From assembly GCA_900769115.1 (NCBI GenBank), contig CAAGFJ010000102.1, forward strand, positions 44,532 through 108,531: a stretch of 64,000 nt of DNA. Direction: 5' to 3'. Origin of the DNA: Lachnospiraceae bacterium. Lineage in GTDB: Bacteria; Bacillota; Clostridia; Lachnospirales; Lachnospiraceae. This document shows positions 17,548 through 26,531 of the stretch, piece by piece; the first letter of the stretch is position 1; each line of letters begins with the position of its first letter. The notes below the pieces were generated by a model that saw only the letters and a program-made list of their open reading frames with translations, was not told the origin of the DNA and ran no database searches. The position numbers and the translations under genes are program-made.

Positions 17548-18412
17548 ATTACGTAAGAAAGTAGAACAACTAAAAGAACAGGCACCATCTTCGCAGGTAA
17601 TTACAGTAACAAGTGGAAAAGGCGGCGTTGGTAAGACCAGTATTTCTGTTAATCTTGCATTGCAACTGCAGAACTTGGGAAAAAAGGTTGTTGTGATAGA
17701 TGCAGACTTTGGCTTAGCAAATGTAGAGGTTATGTTGGGAATCCGTCCACAGTATAACCTTGCAGATTTAATTTATCAGGGCAAATCAATAGAGGAGATT
17801 ATTACACAGGGACCGAATGGAATCGGATTCATTTCGGGTGGATCCGGTGTACAGGATCTGGTGAATCTGGATAAGATCAGCTTAAAGAAATTGATCAGCA
17901 AGATGGTGAAGTTAGATAGTTTATATGATGTAGTGATTATTGATACAGGTGCAGGAATTGCAGATTCTGTCATTGAATTTGTGATCAGTTCGCCGGAAGT
18001 ATTGCTGGTTGTGACACCGGAACCGACTTCTATAACAGATGCCTATTCATTATTGAAGGCTGTGAACCGGAAGAAGGAATTCGACCGTGAGGAAAAGTCG
18101 ATCAAGGTTGTTACGAATCGTGTAAAGAATCAGGAAGAAGGGGAAGAGATATTTGAGAAGATTAGTATCGTGGTGTCCAAATTCTTAAATATCCAGTTAG
18201 AATATCTGGGATATATTCCACAGAATGGCAGTATGTCCAATTCTGTTTTGGAACAAACTCCGGTGATGATCCGGGAGCCCGAGGGGGAACCTGCAATGAG
18301 GATTAAGGGAATGTGCAATAAGTTATTAGATGTTCCGGAAACAGAGAAACCGAAGAGCGGGATTGCAAAGGTATTATTAAGCTTCATAAAAACTAAGAAA
18401 AATAATGGGTAA
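17531..18412 (+). CDS. flhG: MinD-like ATPase FlhG (YlxH)
   Basis: A 293-residue MinD/ParA-type ATPase with the deviant Walker A TSGKGGVGKTSISVNLAL, Walker B-like VVIIDTGAG and a basic, amphipathic C-terminal end suited to membrane binding. The N-terminal segment (MDQADELRKKVEQL) matches the FlhF-activating region of FlhG. It pairs with FlhF to control flagellar number. ATG 17531 is 6 bases beyond AGGAGGAGGAG; ATG 17525 lies on the edge of that site. Confidence 0.95.
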   Translation: MDQADELRKKVEQLKEQAPSSQVITVTSGKGGVGKTSISVNLALQLQNLGKKVVVIDADFGLANVEVMLGIRPQYNLADLIYQGKSIEEIITQGPNGIGFISGGSGVQDLVNLDKISLKKLISKMVKLDSLYDVVIIDTGAGIADSVIEFVISSPEVLLVVTPEPTSITDAYSLLKAVNRKKEFDREEKSIKVVTNRVKNQEEGEEIFEKISIVVSKFLNIQLEYLGYIPQNGSMSNSVLEQTPVMIREPEGEPAMRIKGMCNKLLDVPETEKPKSGIAKVLLSFIKTKKNNG

Positions 18413-18417
18413 AAAAT

Positions 18418-19143
18418 ATGGACGAGAGAATTCAGGTAGGAGACAAATTAGAACTAAAGAAGATTGAGAAGCGCTTATATGCTGATACAGAAGATAAGAT
18501 TTATATCAGCCAGGTACTGGATGAGGCGGAGCATGACAAGATAATGGTGTCAATGCCAATACAGAGTGGACATGTAATCCCGTTAGGAATGGATCAGGAG
18601 TTTGTTGCCACTTTTTACACCAAAAGTGGATTGTTATCCAGTAAGGTGGTAGTGACAGGACGTTACAAAAAAGGTTCTTTGTTTTTGCTTGAGATCAAAT
18701 TACTGACTGCTTTAGAGAAGATTCAGCGCAGGGAGTTTTATCGATTGAACTGTCGTATCGATCTGCAGTATCGATTGGTGGATGCAGTGGAGCAACAGTA
18801 TATTGAAGAAGGAAAAGCATATAATCCGGATGAACTTGAGATTGAATGGAAAAAAGGAATCATGTTAGATCTAAGCGGTGGAGGAATTCGTTTTGTTTCT
18901 CCATTCAAAGAAGAGAAAGGTGCGTTGATGGAGCTTCGCTTTGATATGGAGCTGGATGGAATGTCAGAGGTGGTATATACATTGGCGAATGTGTTGCTTT
19001 CTGTACAGAATGCGAATAATAATCAGATTTACGAACAACGGGTTCAGTTCTATCGGATGGATCAGGCATTACAGGAAAGAATTATTCATTATATTTTCCA
19101 GACACAACGTAGAAACCGTACCAAAGAGCTTGGATTAGAATAA
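18418..19143 (+). CDS. PilZ-domain flagellar brake protein, YcgR/DgrA type
   Basis: A 241-residue cytoplasmic protein with an N-terminal YcgR-like beta domain (about residues 1-100) and a C-terminal PilZ domain (about 100-235). The c-di-GMP contacts are visible: RREFYR (the RxxxR motif, around residue 103) and DLSGGGIRF (the D/NxSxxG motif, around 148). Such proteins slow the motor when c-di-GMP is high. It lies between flhG and cheB, a place that holds no gene in Bacillus, linking motor control to c-di-GMP. The start follows flhG by 5 bases. Confidence 0.9.
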   Translation: MDERIQVGDKLELKKIEKRLYADTEDKIYISQVLDEAEHDKIMVSMPIQSGHVIPLGMDQEFVATFYTKSGLLSSKVVVTGRYKKGSLFLLEIKLLTALEKIQRREFYRLNCRIDLQYRLVDAVEQQYIEEGKAYNPDELEIEWKKGIMLDLSGGGIRFVSPFKEEKGALMELRFDMELDGMSEVVYTLANVLLSVQNANNNQIYEQRVQFYRMDQALQERIIHYIFQTQRRNRTKELGLE

Positions 19144-19153
19144 TAGGATTACT

Positions 19154-19186
19154 ATACACTCATGTGTAGAGTGTATCTGTTATAAT
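19154..19186 (+). promoter_or_regulatory. Inverted repeat and extended -10 promoter before cheB
   Basis: ATACACTC (19154-19161) and GAGTGTAT (19169-19176) form a perfect 8-bp inverted repeat with a 7-nt spacer. It is followed at once by TGTTATAAT (19178-19186), an extended -10 element (TGnTATAAT). No good -35 is present; the inverted repeat occupies that place. It could be an operator for an unknown regulator or a small hairpin ahead of the che genes. Sequence support is good, function is inference. Confidence 0.5.
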
Positions 19187-19218
19187 AGTAGCAGAAAGTT
19201 GTATATGAGGTGAAATAT

Positions 19219-19812
19219 ATGGCAGACAGTAAAAGTAAACTTGTTGTGATTGCCAGCTCTACGGGCGGACCGAAAGCACTTCATACAGTGATTCCGGATC
19301 TCTCAGAACATCTGGATGCACCGGTTGTTATTGTGCAGCATATGCCCAAAGGATTTACCCATACATTAGCAGAACGCCTGAACAGTACGAGCACCATATC
19401 AGTAAGTGAAGTGGTGGATGGTCAGATGCTTGAGAAAAGTCATGTATACCTTGCCAAAGGTGGCAGGCATCTGGAGATCGTGCAGGACAAGAAAGGCAAC
19501 TTATCATTTAAGGAGAATGACAAAGATCCTGTGAATGGATTAAGACCATGTGCCAATATTACATTTTCCAGTCTGAATAGTCTGGCATTAGATTATATTA
19601 TATGTGTGGTGCTGACAGGGATGGGTGCTGATGGGTATCTTGGAGTGAAGAAATTACATAAGAACAAGCAGATTTATACAATTGCACAGGATAGAGAATC
19701 TTGTGTTGTATATGGAATGCCAAAAGCAATTGTTGAGAATGGACTTGCAGATATTGTGCTTCCATTAGATCATATTGGACAAGAAATTAATAAAAAAACG
19801 GGGGTGCGTTAA
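19219..19812 (+). CDS. cheB: Receiver-less chemotaxis methylesterase CheB
   Basis: A 197-residue protein that is only the CheB methylesterase domain. The catalytic triad is complete: S14 (ASSTGG), H41 (QHMP) and D138 (TGMGADG). Usual CheB is about 350 residues with an N-terminal receiver that inhibits the enzyme until phosphorylated by CheA; that part is absent, and upstream DNA has no receiver remnant. ATG 19219 follows GAGGTG by 6 bases; the GTG at 19210 is less likely. It removes methyl groups from chemoreceptors and may deamidate them. Regulation by phosphorylation is not possible for this polypeptide. Confidence 0.9.
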   Translation: MADSKSKLVVIASSTGGPKALHTVIPDLSEHLDAPVVIVQHMPKGFTHTLAERLNSTSTISVSEVVDGQMLEKSHVYLAKGGRHLEIVQDKKGNLSFKENDKDPVNGLRPCANITFSSLNSLALDYIICVVLTGMGADGYLGVKKLHKNKQIYTIAQDRESCVVYGMPKAIVENGLADIVLPLDHIGQEINKKTGVR

Positions 19813-19813
19813 G

Positions 19814-21865
19814 ATGGATTTAAGTCAATATCTTGAGATGTTTATTGATGAAACAAAAGAACATTTACAGAACTTGAATGATCAGGTATTAGTGTTAGAG
19901 GCAGAGCCGGATAATATTGATACGATTAATGAGATATTTCGTGCCGCACATTCTTTAAAGGGTATGGCGGGTACCATGGGATTTAAGCGGATGCAGAGAC
20001 TGACTCATGATATGGAGAATGTCTTTTCAGAGATCCGTAATGGTAAGATGAGTGTAACACCGGATCTGGTGGATATTGTGTTTAAGTGTCTGGATGCAAT
20101 TGAGGAATATCTGGATTGTATTATCAATACCTCTGATGAGGGTGAAAATGACAATGAAGAATTGATCAATATGCTCAATGCCTGCCTGAAAGCAGAAGGA
20201 GCACCTGAACCGGAGAAGCCGGTACAATCTGTTACGACAGAGGCGGCACAGCCGGCACAGGATGATGACAAACGCAAGTTTTTACATATTGATATTGCTG
20301 ATTTTGAGAAGAATGCCATTACTGAAGCCAAGGCAAAGAATCTGAATGTGTTTGGCGTGACAGTATATATTGATGAGAACTGTATTCTGAAAGCAGCCAG
20401 AGCGTTTCTGGTATTTAAGGGATTAGAGAACAAAGGAGAGATTATCAAGTCTGTACCGGGTGTACAGGATATTGAAGATGAGAAGTTTGATTTGGATTTC
20501 TCTATGTTGATTATTTCTGATAAGTCATTAGAGGAGATTAAGAAGATTATTTCCAATGTGTCAGAGATTAAGGAAGTTGTAATTGAGAATTATGAGATTC
20601 CTAGTGACGTAGAGGTTGTAAGCTCTGTCCAGAAAGAGGAGAAGGAACCGGAGAAGGAAGAGACAAAGAAGAAAAAGACGGCACCGGCTAAGAACAGCAA
20701 ACCGGTTGCAAACCGTTCAGTTCGTGTAGATATTGAAAAGCTGGATGTATTGATGAATCTGGTAAGTGAGTTGATTATTGCAAAGAATGGGTTGGTATCT
20801 GTCAGCAATCAGGAAGATAGTAAGACCTCCATGCAGAGCTTTAACGAGCAGATTGAATATTTGGAACGTATTACAACTAACCTGCATGAATCCGTTATGA
20901 AGGTACGAATGGTACCAATCGAGAGTGTTGTGAACCGTTTCCCACGTATGATCCGTGATCTGTCCAAGAAGCTGGGCAAGAAAATGGAACTTATTATGAC
21001 TGGTGAGGATACAGAACTTGATCGTACAGTTATTGATGAGATTGGTGATCCGCTGATGCATATGTTGCGTAATTCGGCTGATCATGGACTGGAGCCAACA
21101 ATTGAACGTTTGAAGCTGGGCAAACCGCAAGTGGGAACTATTCAATTGAATGCTTATCAGGATGGTAACAATGTAACAATTGAAGTAATTGATGATGGTG
21201 CCGGTATTGATGTAGAGAAAGTGAAAGCTTCTGCAATTAAGAAAGGAGCGATCACAGAAGAACAGGCAGAGATGATGACGGAGAAGGAAGCGATTGATCT
21301 GTTATTCCGCCCGGCATTTTCTACTTCTGAGAAGATTACGGATGTATCCGGACGAGGCGTAGGCTTAGATGTTGTTAAGAACAAGATCGAGGGCTTAGGT
21401 GGAGATGTTGAAGTATCTACAAAGGTGGGAGAAGGAACCAAATTTACAGTCCGGTTGCCACTTACCCTTGCAATCATTCAGGCGTTGATGGTAGAAGTAA
21501 GACAAGAGAAGTATGCAATTCCTTTGAATTCTATTGTAACGATTGAGGATGTTGCGGCAAGTGATATCAAATATGTTCAACAGAAGGAAGTAATCAATCT
21601 GCGAGGGAATGTCATACCGCTTGTTCGTTTAGATGAGGTATTGGACTGTTCACCAAGAGAAGAAGAACCGGAGAATCTGGTTGTTGTGATTGTGAAGAAA
21701 GGCGACAAACAGACCGGTCTTGTAATTGATAATTTACTTGGACAACAGGAGATTGTTATTAAGCCACTTGGAAAATATATTAATATTCATAGAATGATCA
21801 GTGGTGCTACTATCCTGGGTGATGGTGAAGTGGCATTGATTATTGATTCGAATGCTTTGATATAA
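19814..21865 (+). CDS. cheA: Chemotaxis histidine kinase CheA
   Basis: A 683-residue CheA with all five domains: P1 HPt with phospho-acceptor H46 (AAHSLKG), P2 CheY-binding domain (about 150-265), P3 dimerisation helices (SVRVDIEKLDVLMNLVSEL, about 300-365), P4 HATPase with N box (HMLRNSADHGLEP), G1 (DDGAGID) and G2 (SGRGVGLDVV), and P5 CheW-like domain (about 550-683). It phosphorylates CheY; CheB cannot be a target here. One base separates the cheB stop from the cheA start. Confidence 0.97.
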   Translation: MDLSQYLEMFIDETKEHLQNLNDQVLVLEAEPDNIDTINEIFRAAHSLKGMAGTMGFKRMQRLTHDMENVFSEIRNGKMSVTPDLVDIVFKCLDAIEEYLDCIINTSDEGENDNEELINMLNACLKAEGAPEPEKPVQSVTTEAAQPAQDDDKRKFLHIDIADFEKNAITEAKAKNLNVFGVTVYIDENCILKAARAFLVFKGLENKGEIIKSVPGVQDIEDEKFDLDFSMLIISDKSLEEIKKIISNVSEIKEVVIENYEIPSDVEVVSSVQKEEKEPEKEETKKKKTAPAKNSKPVANRSVRVDIEKLDVLMNLVSELIIAKNGLVSVSNQEDSKTSMQSFNEQIEYLERITTNLHESVMKVRMVPIESVVNRFPRMIRDLSKKLGKKMELIMTGEDTELDRTVIDEIGDPLMHMLRNSADHGLEPTIERLKLGKPQVGTIQLNAYQDGNNVTIEVIDDGAGIDVEKVKASAIKKGAITEEQAEMMTEKEAIDLLFRPAFSTSEKITDVSGRGVGLDVVKNKIEGLGGDVEVSTKVGEGTKFTVRLPLTLAIIQALMVEVRQEKYAIPLNSIVTIEDVAASDIKYVQQKEVINLRGNVIPLVRLDEVLDCSPREEEPENLVVVIVKKGDKQTGLVIDNLLGQQEIVIKPLGKYINIHRMISGATILGDGEVALIIDSNALI

Positions 21866-21878
21866 GGAGGGGTTAGAT

Positions 21879-22328
21879 ATGGATGAGAATACAGTTGTTA
21901 ATGATTCAAAACAATACATTGTTGTTAAGCTGGATAATGAGCAGTACGGTATAGATATTACATTCATTGATAATATTGTCCGGATGCAGCAGATTACACG
22001 AGTGCCAAAAGCACAGTCTTATTTTGTGGGAGTAATCAATTTGAGAGGTGAGATCATACCTGTCATGAGTCTGCGGGACAAATTTGGATTGCCAGAGAAA
22101 GAGTATACCAATGCAACCAGAATTATCATTGTGAAACCGGAAAGTAATGCTAAGATTGGTGTATTGGTTGATGAAGTAAGAGAGGTTGTTGCACTGGAGG
22201 AGGATAATATTGAAAAAGCAGTATATGATGAACAGGGCAGCAATTTATTAGGAGTAGGTAAATACAATGACACATTAATATCTTTATTGAATATTCAAGG
22301 TGTTATTCAGGATTTAGATAATGCATAG
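21879..22328 (+). CDS. cheW: Chemotaxis coupling protein CheW
   Basis: A 149-residue CheW: two five-stranded beta barrels, with YIVVKLDNEQYGIDITFIDNIVRMQQITRVPKA at the start and GVINLRGEIIPVMSLRDKFGL in the middle. It couples receptors to CheA P5. AAGGAGGGG is the ribosome site, 13 bases separate it from cheA, and cheC follows after 8 bases. Confidence 0.96.
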   Translation: MDENTVVNDSKQYIVVKLDNEQYGIDITFIDNIVRMQQITRVPKAQSYFVGVINLRGEIIPVMSLRDKFGLPEKEYTNATRIIIVKPESNAKIGVLVDEVREVVALEEDNIEKAVYDEQGSNLLGVGKYNDTLISLLNIQGVIQDLDNA

Positions 22329-22336
22329 GTGATAGC

Positions 22337-22951
22337 ATGAATGATCAGGAATTAACCAGCATGAAATTAGATGTGCTGCGTGAGATTGGTAATATTGGAG
22401 CAGGTAATGCAACGACAGCATTATCAGTTATGTTGAATTCTGGATTACGGGTAGAAGTGCCTGTCGTTAAGATGTTGGATTTTAATGAGATTCCAGATAT
22501 GATCGGAGGACCGGATACGGTTGTTGCAGCGGTGCTTACTCATTTTACGGGAGAAGTCAGCGGCATGACATTGTTTGTGTTAGAGATGGAAGAAGCGAAG
22601 AATCTGGCAGGAACCATGCTTGGAAGGACGTATGATGAGAATTTTACAGAGTTTGATTATATGGATCGTTCTGCATTGAAAGAGATCGGTAATATATTGA
22701 TGAGTTCTTATATATCTTCTATTGGAACGTTAACGAATCTGACATTGACAATTGCGCCGCCGGCTATTTGTGTTGATATGGCTGGATCCGTGTTGAGTCT
22801 GCCAATTAGCGAGCTTGGACAGATTGGTGATAAAGCATTAATAATTGATTCGAAGTTCCTGGATAATGAGAGACCAATTAATGGATTCCTTTTGTTTGTA
22901 ACAGATGAGATGTCATATGAACATATATTTCAGGCATTAGGAATCAGGTGA
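22337..22951 (+). CDS. cheC: CheY-P phosphatase CheC
   Basis: A 204-residue CheC with the two internal-repeat active-site helices, each with the E..N pair: E16/N19 (LREIGNIGAGNA) and E116/N119 (LKEIGNILMSSY). CheC dephosphorylates CheY-P and, bound to CheD, forms a feedback loop. The next gene is cheD, 4 bases later. Together with FliY this gives two phosphatases. Confidence 0.95.
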   Translation: MNDQELTSMKLDVLREIGNIGAGNATTALSVMLNSGLRVEVPVVKMLDFNEIPDMIGGPDTVVAAVLTHFTGEVSGMTLFVLEMEEAKNLAGTMLGRTYDENFTEFDYMDRSALKEIGNILMSSYISSIGTLTNLTLTIAPPAICVDMAGSVLSLPISELGQIGDKALIIDSKFLDNERPINGFLLFVTDEMSYEHIFQALGIR

Positions 22952-22955
22952 AGCT

Positions 22956-23441
22956 ATGGGTGAAGTAATCAAGGTTGGAATTGCAGATTGGAAATTATGC
23001 AAGAATCCGGATACTATTACCACGATTGGGTTAGGGTCGTGTGTTGGAATTGTATTATATACTACAACAGATGATTGTTGTGGCATGGTGCATATTATGC
23101 TGCCATCAAGTAAGGAGATTAAGAATAATTCCAATCGTGCAAAGTTTGCGGATACAGGAATTGAAGATTTACTTACTGCATTAGAGAAGTGTGGTATTAA
23201 CAGACATAAGCTTTCTGCAAAGATAGCAGGAGGAGCAGCGATGTTCCAGTTTTCTGGAAAGACGGATCTTGCCAGCGTGGGAGAACGTAATGTGAAAGCG
23301 GTCAAAGAAGTATTAGCAACATGGAAGATACCAATTGTAGCAGAGGATACAGGAGAGGATTACGGTAGGACGATTGTGTTTGATAACGTTACGAAGAAGC
23401 TGACAATTCGCAGTGCTGGCAGGAGTGAAAAAGTCATATAG
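22956..23441 (+). CDS. cheD: Chemoreceptor glutamine deamidase CheD
   Basis: A 161-residue CheD with catalytic C29 (GLGSCVGIVLY) and H46 (GMVHIMLP) and the conserved IAGGAAMF at about residues 89-96. It deamidates receptor glutamines and stimulates CheC; in Bacillus the CheC-CheD-CheY-P complex tunes kinase activity. Because CheB lacks a receiver, this CheC/CheD loop may be the main phosphorylation-dependent adaptation route; that is inference. Confidence 0.95.
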   Translation: MGEVIKVGIADWKLCKNPDTITTIGLGSCVGIVLYTTTDDCCGMVHIMLPSSKEIKNNSNRAKFADTGIEDLLTALEKCGINRHKLSAKIAGGAAMFQFSGKTDLASVGERNVKAVKEVLATWKIPIVAEDTGEDYGRTIVFDNVTKKLTIRSAGRSEKVI

Positions 23442-23454
23442 GGGAGATTATAAC

Positions 23455-23745
23455 ATGAGATTGCAGTATGTTAGGGCGTTTATTGTTCTGCTGGCTGGAT
23501 TGATTGCTTTGATTGTGAATATGTGCATGAGAAGACCAATCGTTATTTCATTGTTGATTGTTTTGATTGTCATTCTTGTGTTTTATGTAATCGGGACATT
23601 AGTGGTAGAGATTCTGCAAAAGGCAATGAATCAGTCAAAGGATGAGGATACAGATTTGAATCCATCAGAAGAAGAGAGTGATGAGACGGAAAAGGTGGAG
23701 GACTCTGCAGAGGTTCGTTTTGATGATGATGAGGAAGAGGTGTGA
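23455..23745 (+). CDS. Small two-helix membrane protein in che operon
   Basis: A 96-residue protein with two membrane helices (about residues 7-24 and 28-54) and an acidic C-terminal tail (DEDTDLNPSEEESDETEKVED...). No family is recognised with certainty; similar small proteins lie between cheD and the flagellar sigma gene in other Lachnospiraceae, from memory. ATG 23455 is preceded by AGGGGAG. It has a typical coding pattern and short spacing after cheD, so it is likely expressed. Function unknown. Confidence 0.7.
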   Translation: MRLQYVRAFIVLLAGLIALIVNMCMRRPIVISLLIVLIVILVFYVIGTLVVEILQKAMNQSKDEDTDLNPSEEESDETEKVEDSAEVRFDDDEEEV

Positions 23746-23790
23746 TCCGTTCTGAATGGATTATGATAATATAGTATTGGAGTGTTTACG

Positions 23791-24555
23791 ATGGATGAGA
23801 CCAAAAGAGACAAACTCTGGAAAGATTATATTGCAACCCACAACGAAAAGTTAAGGGAACAGATCATTGTAGAATACGTTCCACTTGTAAAGCTTGTGGC
23901 AGGACGGCTGAATATGTATTTGGGGTACACGGTTGAATATGATGATTTGGTCGGATATGGAATCTTTGGTTTGATTGACGCAATCGATAAGTTTGATTAT
24001 GGAAAAGGAATCAAGTTTGAGACATATGCCAGTTTACGCATACGCGGTTCGATTCTGGATCAGATCCGGAAGATGGATTGGATTCCTCGTTCTGTCAGAC
24101 AGAAACAAAAGCAGATGGAAAGTGCAGTTACCAAGCTGGAGAAAGAAAAAGGTGCGAATGTCAAGGATGAGGATATTGCACAGGAACTTGGAATTTCATT
24201 AGAGGAGTACAGAAATTGGGAAGGTCTGACGAACATTTCTAATATTGCCTCGTTAGATGAGTTTATGGAACAGGGAACAGACAGTGGCGTGAAGGAATTC
24301 CATAATACAGCATATATTGAGCCGGAGGAGGCAGTTGACCGCGAGGAGATTAAGAAGATGCTTATGGCGGCGTTAGAATTGCTGACGGAGAAGGAACGGA
24401 AGGTTGTATTGTTATATTATTATGAAGATCTGACATTGAAAGAAGTGGCGCAGGTTTTAGAAGTTTCAGAGTCAAGAATATCACAATTACATTCCAAAGC
24501 ATTAGAAAAGATGAAGAAACATTTAGGAAAATATTTTGAGGTGCTGATGGGCTAG
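23791..24555 (+). CDS. fliA: Flagellar sigma factor FliA/SigD
   Basis: A 254-residue sigma-28 family factor. Region 2 (YDDLVGYGIFGLIDAIDKFDYGKGIKFETYASLRIRGSILDQIRKMDWIPRSVRQ-type, about residues 50-108), region 3 (EDIAQELGISLEEY) and region 4 (TEKERKVVLLYYYEDLTLKEVAQVLEVSESRISQLHSKAL) are all present. It directs RNA polymerase to late flagellar and chemotaxis genes such as flagellin, none of which are in the window. ATG 23791 has TTGGAG upstream; GTG 23782 would overlap that site. Confidence 0.95.
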   Translation: MDETKRDKLWKDYIATHNEKLREQIIVEYVPLVKLVAGRLNMYLGYTVEYDDLVGYGIFGLIDAIDKFDYGKGIKFETYASLRIRGSILDQIRKMDWIPRSVRQKQKQMESAVTKLEKEKGANVKDEDIAQELGISLEEYRNWEGLTNISNIASLDEFMEQGTDSGVKEFHNTAYIEPEEAVDREEIKKMLMAALELLTEKERKVVLLYYYEDLTLKEVAQVLEVSESRISQLHSKALEKMKKHLGKYFEVLMG

Positions 24556-24574
24556 AAGTAAGGAGGTAGGTCAT

Positions 24575-26176
24575 ATGAGATATACAAATGCGTATTTTCA
24601 ATTGGTGATCCGTGCAAATGGTGTATTTATCCGAATTTTTCCGGCACAGGAGAACGGAAAAGACATTATGATGCCGGAATTGATCCAATATCTTGAACAG
24701 TGTGGAATTACCGATTATGACATACCGAAATTCACCAAAGAAGTGATGTCAGTGACGGAAACCAAAGAGATATATGTGTCATCCCAGGTGATTCCGGAAG
24801 TGGACGAGAAGGCAGTGATCCGGGTTTCGGAGGATAAGATGTTAGCGGTGATCCGGTTCTATCCGCCATCTGAGCATGGCAAACGAATGACAGAGCGGGA
24901 GATCAGAAATGAATTGACAGGCTGCCGGATTCAATATGGTATATCTGAGAAGATCATAAAAGCGTATTTAGCTGGTCCTCAATATTGCAGGGATATTCCA
25001 ATCGCGAAAGGGAAGGCGGTTGTTCAGGGGCAGGATGCCAAGATCCAATATATGTTTGAGACGGAGCCTACTGCCAAACCGAAGTTATTAGAAGATGGAA
25101 GTGTGGATTTTCATGAGCTTAATCTGTTCACGTCTGTTAAACAGGGCGAATTGCTGGCAAGAATGACACCAGAGGTAGAAGGTACACCAGGAATGGATAT
25201 TTTTGGTAACAAAATAATGCCTCTTAAAGTCAGAAGAGGTGTTCTGAAATACGGACGGAATATTGATCTGTCGGAAGACCGGACAGAGATTCGTTCGCAG
25301 GTTGATGGCGATGTGAAATTAGAGGGGGACATGGTGTTTGTATCCAATACCTATCGTGTTGCAGCTAATGTGGATCCTTCTACCGGAGATATTCATTATA
25401 TGGGTAATGTAGTTGTGCCTGGTAATGTATGTGCTGGATTCACTATAGAAGCATCAGGGGATATCGAAGTAGATGGTGTGGTGGAAGGTGCTACCCTGAT
25501 TGCCGGTGGTAATATTGTATTAAAAAGAGGTGTACAGGGAATGAATCGCTGTCTGTTACAGGCAGGGAATGATATTGTTGCGAAGTTCATCGAAAGTTGT
25601 ACAGCAAAGGCAGGAAGAACCATAAATATAGGCTCATGTCTGCATTCTAATGTGGATGCAGGTGAAAAAGTGATTGTTAGCGGACGCAAGGGTTTTGTGA
25701 TTGGTGGTAAAGTATCGGCAGGAATGAGAATAGAAGCGAGTGTTTTTGGCAATAAGATGAATACGGCTACTGAATTGAAGGTTGGTGTGGAACCAGAGAT
25801 TTTGGATCGTGTGAAAGAGTTGAGCGTTTCAATCAAGACAAAACAGGATGAAGTACTGGAAAACAAGCAGATATTGGAGACGTTCCGAAAGAAGATGCAG
25901 GAAGGGGTTAAGCTTTTGCCTAATCAGCTTGTTGCAGCCAAGCAGGCGGGTGGATTATTCAAGCAGCTGACTGCGGATCTGGAAGCGGAATCCAAAGAAT
26001 ATCTGGAGTTAAAGCAAATGATTGAAGAGAAAAAGGGCGGACGGATTGTAGTGAATTATACGATTTATCCAGGTGTGACAATTCATATTGCAAACCGCAT
26101 TTATCCGGTGAAAGATGTGAGAAGCCGGTGCCAGTTCCATTTAGATGGTGCGGACGTGGTGAGTATGTCGATATAG
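24575..26176 (+). CDS. FapA (DUF342) polymer-forming protein
   Basis: A 533-residue FapA-family protein: N-terminal alpha/beta region (about 1-160), then a long right-handed beta-helix of repeated hydrophobic turns (VDGDVKLEGDMVFVSNTYRVAANVDPSTGDIHYMGNVVVPGNVCAGFTIEASGDIEVDGVVEGATLIAGGNI pattern, about 235-400) and a C-terminal coiled coil (about 410-490). DUF342 proteins are common in motile Clostridia; their role is not well known. It lies between fliA and three small operon genes, so a flagellum- or surface-related job is likely. Confidence 0.85.
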   Translation: MRYTNAYFQLVIRANGVFIRIFPAQENGKDIMMPELIQYLEQCGITDYDIPKFTKEVMSVTETKEIYVSSQVIPEVDEKAVIRVSEDKMLAVIRFYPPSEHGKRMTEREIRNELTGCRIQYGISEKIIKAYLAGPQYCRDIPIAKGKAVVQGQDAKIQYMFETEPTAKPKLLEDGSVDFHELNLFTSVKQGELLARMTPEVEGTPGMDIFGNKIMPLKVRRGVLKYGRNIDLSEDRTEIRSQVDGDVKLEGDMVFVSNTYRVAANVDPSTGDIHYMGNVVVPGNVCAGFTIEASGDIEVDGVVEGATLIAGGNIVLKRGVQGMNRCLLQAGNDIVAKFIESCTAKAGRTINIGSCLHSNVDAGEKVIVSGRKGFVIGGKVSAGMRIEASVFGNKMNTATELKVGVEPEILDRVKELSVSIKTKQDEVLENKQILETFRKKMQEGVKLLPNQLVAAKQAGGLFKQLTADLEAESKEYLELKQMIEEKKGGRIVVNYTIYPGVTIHIANRIYPVKDVRSRCQFHLDGADVVSMSI

Positions 26177-26188
26177 GAGGTCTTTGGA

Positions 26189-26518
26189 ATGATACGACCA
26201 ATTGAGATGCAGATGCTCCTGCCACGAACGGAATCGGTTGGTACAGAGAAGCATTTTGAGAATCGTCAGATTGTGAATGAGAATAATTTTGCAGCAAATG
26301 AAGTCCAGAAAGAAGTTCAGCACAACAGTGAGACTGTAATCCAAAAGGATGCAAATCAGTTTGCTGAATACCAATATGATGCCAAGGAAGAAGGAAACGG
26401 TACCTATCGGGAGTCCAGACGCAGACGCAGAGAGAAAGAACAGAACAAGGGCGAGGAATCTGCAAAGGAAGAATCCGGATGGAGTGAACAGCAGCCAAGA
26501 ATTAATATACAAATATAG
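26189..26518 (+). CDS. Hypothetical charged protein at end of fla operon
   Basis: A 109-residue hydrophilic protein, rich in Glu/Gln/Arg/Asn with no membrane segment or recognised domain and probably disordered; a very basic run (RESRRRRREK, about residue 75-85) could bind nucleic acid or membrane. Ribosome site AGGAGG at 26175 and spacing of 12 bases from fapA support it as a real gene. Not recognised; function unknown. Confidence 0.6.
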   Translation: MIRPIEMQMLLPRTESVGTEKHFENRQIVNENNFAANEVQKEVQHNSETVIQKDANQFAEYQYDAKEEGNGTYRESRRRRREKEQNKGEESAKEESGWSEQQPRINIQI

Positions 26519-26531
26519 ACAGGAGTAAGAA

